DNA of 64,000 nt from Paralvinella palmiformis (Eukaryota > Annelida > Polychaeta > Terebellida > Alvinellidae): positions 62,001 to 126,000 of the forward strand of contig JAODUP010000904.1 of NCBI GenBank assembly GCA_025642065.1. The letters run 5' to 3'. Below the pieces are notes generated by a model. The model was not told the origin of the DNA. It did not search any database and was given only the letters and a program-made list of their open reading frames with translations. How positions within the stretch are numbered: position 1 is the first letter of the stretch; each line of letters begins with the position of its first letter. Below are positions 42,180-64,000 of the stretch, in pieces. Made by a program: the position numbers and the translations under genes.

Positions 42180-43520
42180 TGGACAAAAAGAGTTGCTGCA
42201 TGTTACTCGGCTTTGATAAGAACTAAAAATATTTGCCTTCATAAGATTTTTGAAGGAGACATGTTCTGAGGCAGTGTATGAAACCGTTTGTTCCATATTT
42301 TGGGAATAGCATACAGCGGCAATTTATTGGCAAAGTGGGTTTTGCACCTGCATGGTTTCACACAAGAGGTCTGATTGCCTATAGTTGCTCGCGAGTTGGG
42401 AATGTCATGGTTAAATCTGAACATTTGCTCAGAATTTTGCTTTACTGATGGTCCGAATTGCGCGTTTCTGAAGTAACGCTGTACGGTGTAGTGTTTTGAG
42501 ATTATGATTTCCCCATGCCAATATTCCACAATACATATGAGAATGTACCTGTGAAAAATACAAGTTCTCAAGCAGACCTTTGGTAATATGTTTTTTACTT
42601 GTTTGATTGAGAACAAGGCGCTGGATATTCGCTTGTTTACATGGGCGATATGATATTTCCAACTAAGATTTTCATCTATGAAGATGCCCAAGAATTTTAC
42701 TGATTTTTCTTCGCAATCGTTCCCTATTATTTTTAATATATTATTATTAATTGCAACACTTAACCTTGTGAAATTGCATTGTTGTTGATGGGGTCTAATA
42801 ACGATATAATTAGTTTTTGTTTGATTTAGAGATAATCTGTTTGCGCAAAACCAATGGAACAATTGGTTAACTGTTTCATTTGCTTCCAGAAATAACGCTT
42901 GTAAGTTGGAGTTCGACATGCACAGTGTGCATGGTGTCATCAGCAAATGACAATATATTACCATTACATGAATTTGGTATATCGTTCACATAAATGAGAT
43001 ACAACAAAGGACCGAGAATAGAGCCTTGAGGGACACCATATTGTATATTGAGAAGGTTGGAGCTAAGACCATCAGTGTCTACAAATTGACTTCTATTTGA
43101 TAAGTAACTATTAAACCAATCATTAGCATTTCCACGTATTCCATACCGTGGTCTAGCGGTAGCGTGTTGGGCCACATATCAATACCACCTGGGTTCCAAT
43201 CTCAGAGTTGGCATATCTGAAAGGTTGTTTCATCTTTGACTTCGCCTCATTACCTTTGGAGGTCGCTCGGCCCATTTAGCCTACAATACGCACAAAAGTG
43301 GTAAAACATCAATCATGATCATCATCCACGTATTCCATAAGTGTTTAGCTTATTTAAAAGTATTTCATGGCTGATGACGTCAAAAGCTTTGGACAGATCA
43401 CAAAAGATAGCCAGAGTAATTTCGGGTCTTGGCTTATTATTAGATTCGGCACAATAATTTAGAAGCTGAATGATTGGGTGTATAGTGGAATGCTTGGGGC
43501 GAAAGCCGTATTGGTGCTAT
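42180..43520 (-). mobile_element. LINE (jockey/CR1-like) split by a SINE
   Basis: The minus strand reads [38 protein letters not shown], then NTYGIRG (43520-43326). The SINE interrupts here, and the frame resumes with YGIRGNANDWFNSYLSNRSQ, YGVPQGSILGPLLYLIYVND and the catalytic SFADDT. After a frameshift come ANRLSLNQTKTNYIVIRP, VKFLGIFIDENLSWKYHIAH and a C-terminal PLYAIPKIWNKRFHTL. At least two frameshifts make it inactive. It is 5'-truncated near 43520. Confidence 0.92.
43146..43325 (+). mobile_element. SINE family A with 14-bp target duplication
   Basis: A 180-bp element with a tRNA-like A box (TGGTCTAGCGG), a B box (GGTTCCAATCTC, one change), the family A body and an ATC-rich tail. The duplication CCACGTATTCCATA is perfect at 43132-43145 and 43326-43339. 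The inserted sequence cuts the LINE reading frame, so the SINE is younger than the LINE. Confidence 0.95.
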
Positions 43521-43844
43521 TCGCCTATTGGTGGTCGAAACTATAGTCGTATAGACGGGTTTACCTCACAAATTATATGATGAATGTTATATCTTAGAGT
43601 GTAAGCGGGTGTATTTAATTACCACGGCATATACATGTCAAATCCACTCAATAATATTATAATGAATAGAATGGCAGTACTTCACAATATCTAATAAGCA
43701 GAATAACTAATGAAAATATAAATATCATGTCCACTCGACATATTCCAAGGAGACCCAGCGATGCATTGCAACCTGAACCTGTCAAGTGTAGATTTAGATA
43801 TATTTGTTTTTTACTGAATTATTGAATCTAGCGCGAATAAAACG

Positions 43845-63412
<19,568 letters not shown>

Positions 63413-63431
63413 GTAACTGTATAGAAATTGG

Positions 63432-63488
63432 GTGTGTGTGTGTGTGTATGTTTTTATGTGTGTGTGTTTCTCTCTCTCTCTCTCTCTC

Positions 63489-63521
<33 letters not shown>
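63432..63521. repeat. (GT)n(CT)n microsatellite
   Basis: GT to about 63467, then CT from 63470 to 63521, just after exon 63315-63412. Confidence 0.9.
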
Positions 63522-63525
<4 letters not shown>

Positions 63526-63963
63526 GTGAGAGATAATGGATTTTAATAAATATTGTTACTAAGTTCAAATATTTGTTTAAGAGGTCATCTATATTTAACT
63601 TAACAGAATATATTATATGACTGTGGATATTTAAGAGATCAGTTGGTAATATTGGTAGGACAAGAATTAATATAATTTAAAATGTGTATGTATTAATGAA
63701 AATTTTCAAATGAAGTCTAAAAACCACCTAATACACACTTTATTAGGAGGCTTTTGATTGATATAATCTGTTGTTAAATTATATTAATTCTTGTCAGGCC
63801 CATATTTTTTTCATACAAATATTAAAGCATGTACATTTTTATACTCAGCAGTGGAGCATTATATTTTTATCTTTTTTGCTCGTAATATGGTTACAGGTTA
63901 CCTGATAAAATATGGTGTTAGGCAAGGCCTGCATCAGTTTGTATTTTTATATTATCCAATCAA

Positions 63964-64000
<37 letters not shown>
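63522..64000. other. Beta-galactosidase intron running to the window edge
   Basis: No further exon recognised. The window ends in a (TA)n run from about 63968. Confidence 0.5.

Noticed and set aside
43146..43220. Possible tRNA genes (A and B boxes) here and at the other SINE heads
   Set aside because: They belong to repeated elements with common bodies, tails and TSDs and lack full cloverleaf pairing; annotated as SINEs.

Overview
This is a eukaryotic, intron-rich and AT-rich genomic window. The proteins look like those of a lophotrochozoan, probably a mollusc. The evidence for that is animal-type multi-exon genes with GT-AG introns, tRNA-derived SINEs, LINE and DNA-transposon remnants, and long TA/CA microsatellites. 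The species cannot be fixed from the sequence. There are no operons, ribosome-binding sites or CRISPR arrays.

Three protein-coding genes are clear.
(1) Positions 127-16896, + strand: the last 17 exons of COPA (coatomer subunit alpha). The N-terminal WD40 part lies upstream of the window.
(2) Positions 18873-27325, - strand: a complete nine-exon high-affinity choline transporter (SLC5A7/CHT1 type, about 545 aa). It is convergent with COPA; the two stop codons are about 2 kb apart.
(3) Positions 43845-63412, + strand: the first 11 exons of a GLB1L2/3-like glycoside hydrolase family 35 beta-galactosidase. It has an N-terminal membrane anchor and both catalytic glutamates, and it runs off the right edge.
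The three genes have unrelated housekeeping, neuronal and glycan roles and show no functional linkage.

Between the choline transporter and the beta-galactosidase (about 27.6-43.8 kb) I find no intact gene. This stretch holds decayed LINEs on the minus strand (36.8-38.5 kb and 42.2-43.5 kb), a degraded multi-frame coding remnant of an unnamed protein family (35.0-35.9 kb), a hAT-like transposase scrap (39.5-39.7 kb), a TIR element (27.8-28.8 kb), two promoter-like sites and a few orphan ORFs.

The introns are where most of the structure lies. The 5.3-kb COPA intron carries a hAT-type element with an 8-bp target duplication. Nested inside it are a LINE 3' end and a 150-bp-armed foldback. The same intron also holds a tRNA-SINE and 4.6 copies of a 610-bp tandem repeat. 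The choline-transporter introns hold a TIR element, a LINE end and a solo arm of the same foldback. The beta-galactosidase introns hold three distinct tRNA-derived SINE families, LINE 3' ends, a pogo/Tc1-like element and a hierarchical 91-bp tandem repeat. Several insertions have perfect target-site duplications, so their order can be read directly. I found no convincing new biological system. The most unusual items are the unnamed protein-family remnant, the long tandem array and the foldback inside an essential gene's intron.
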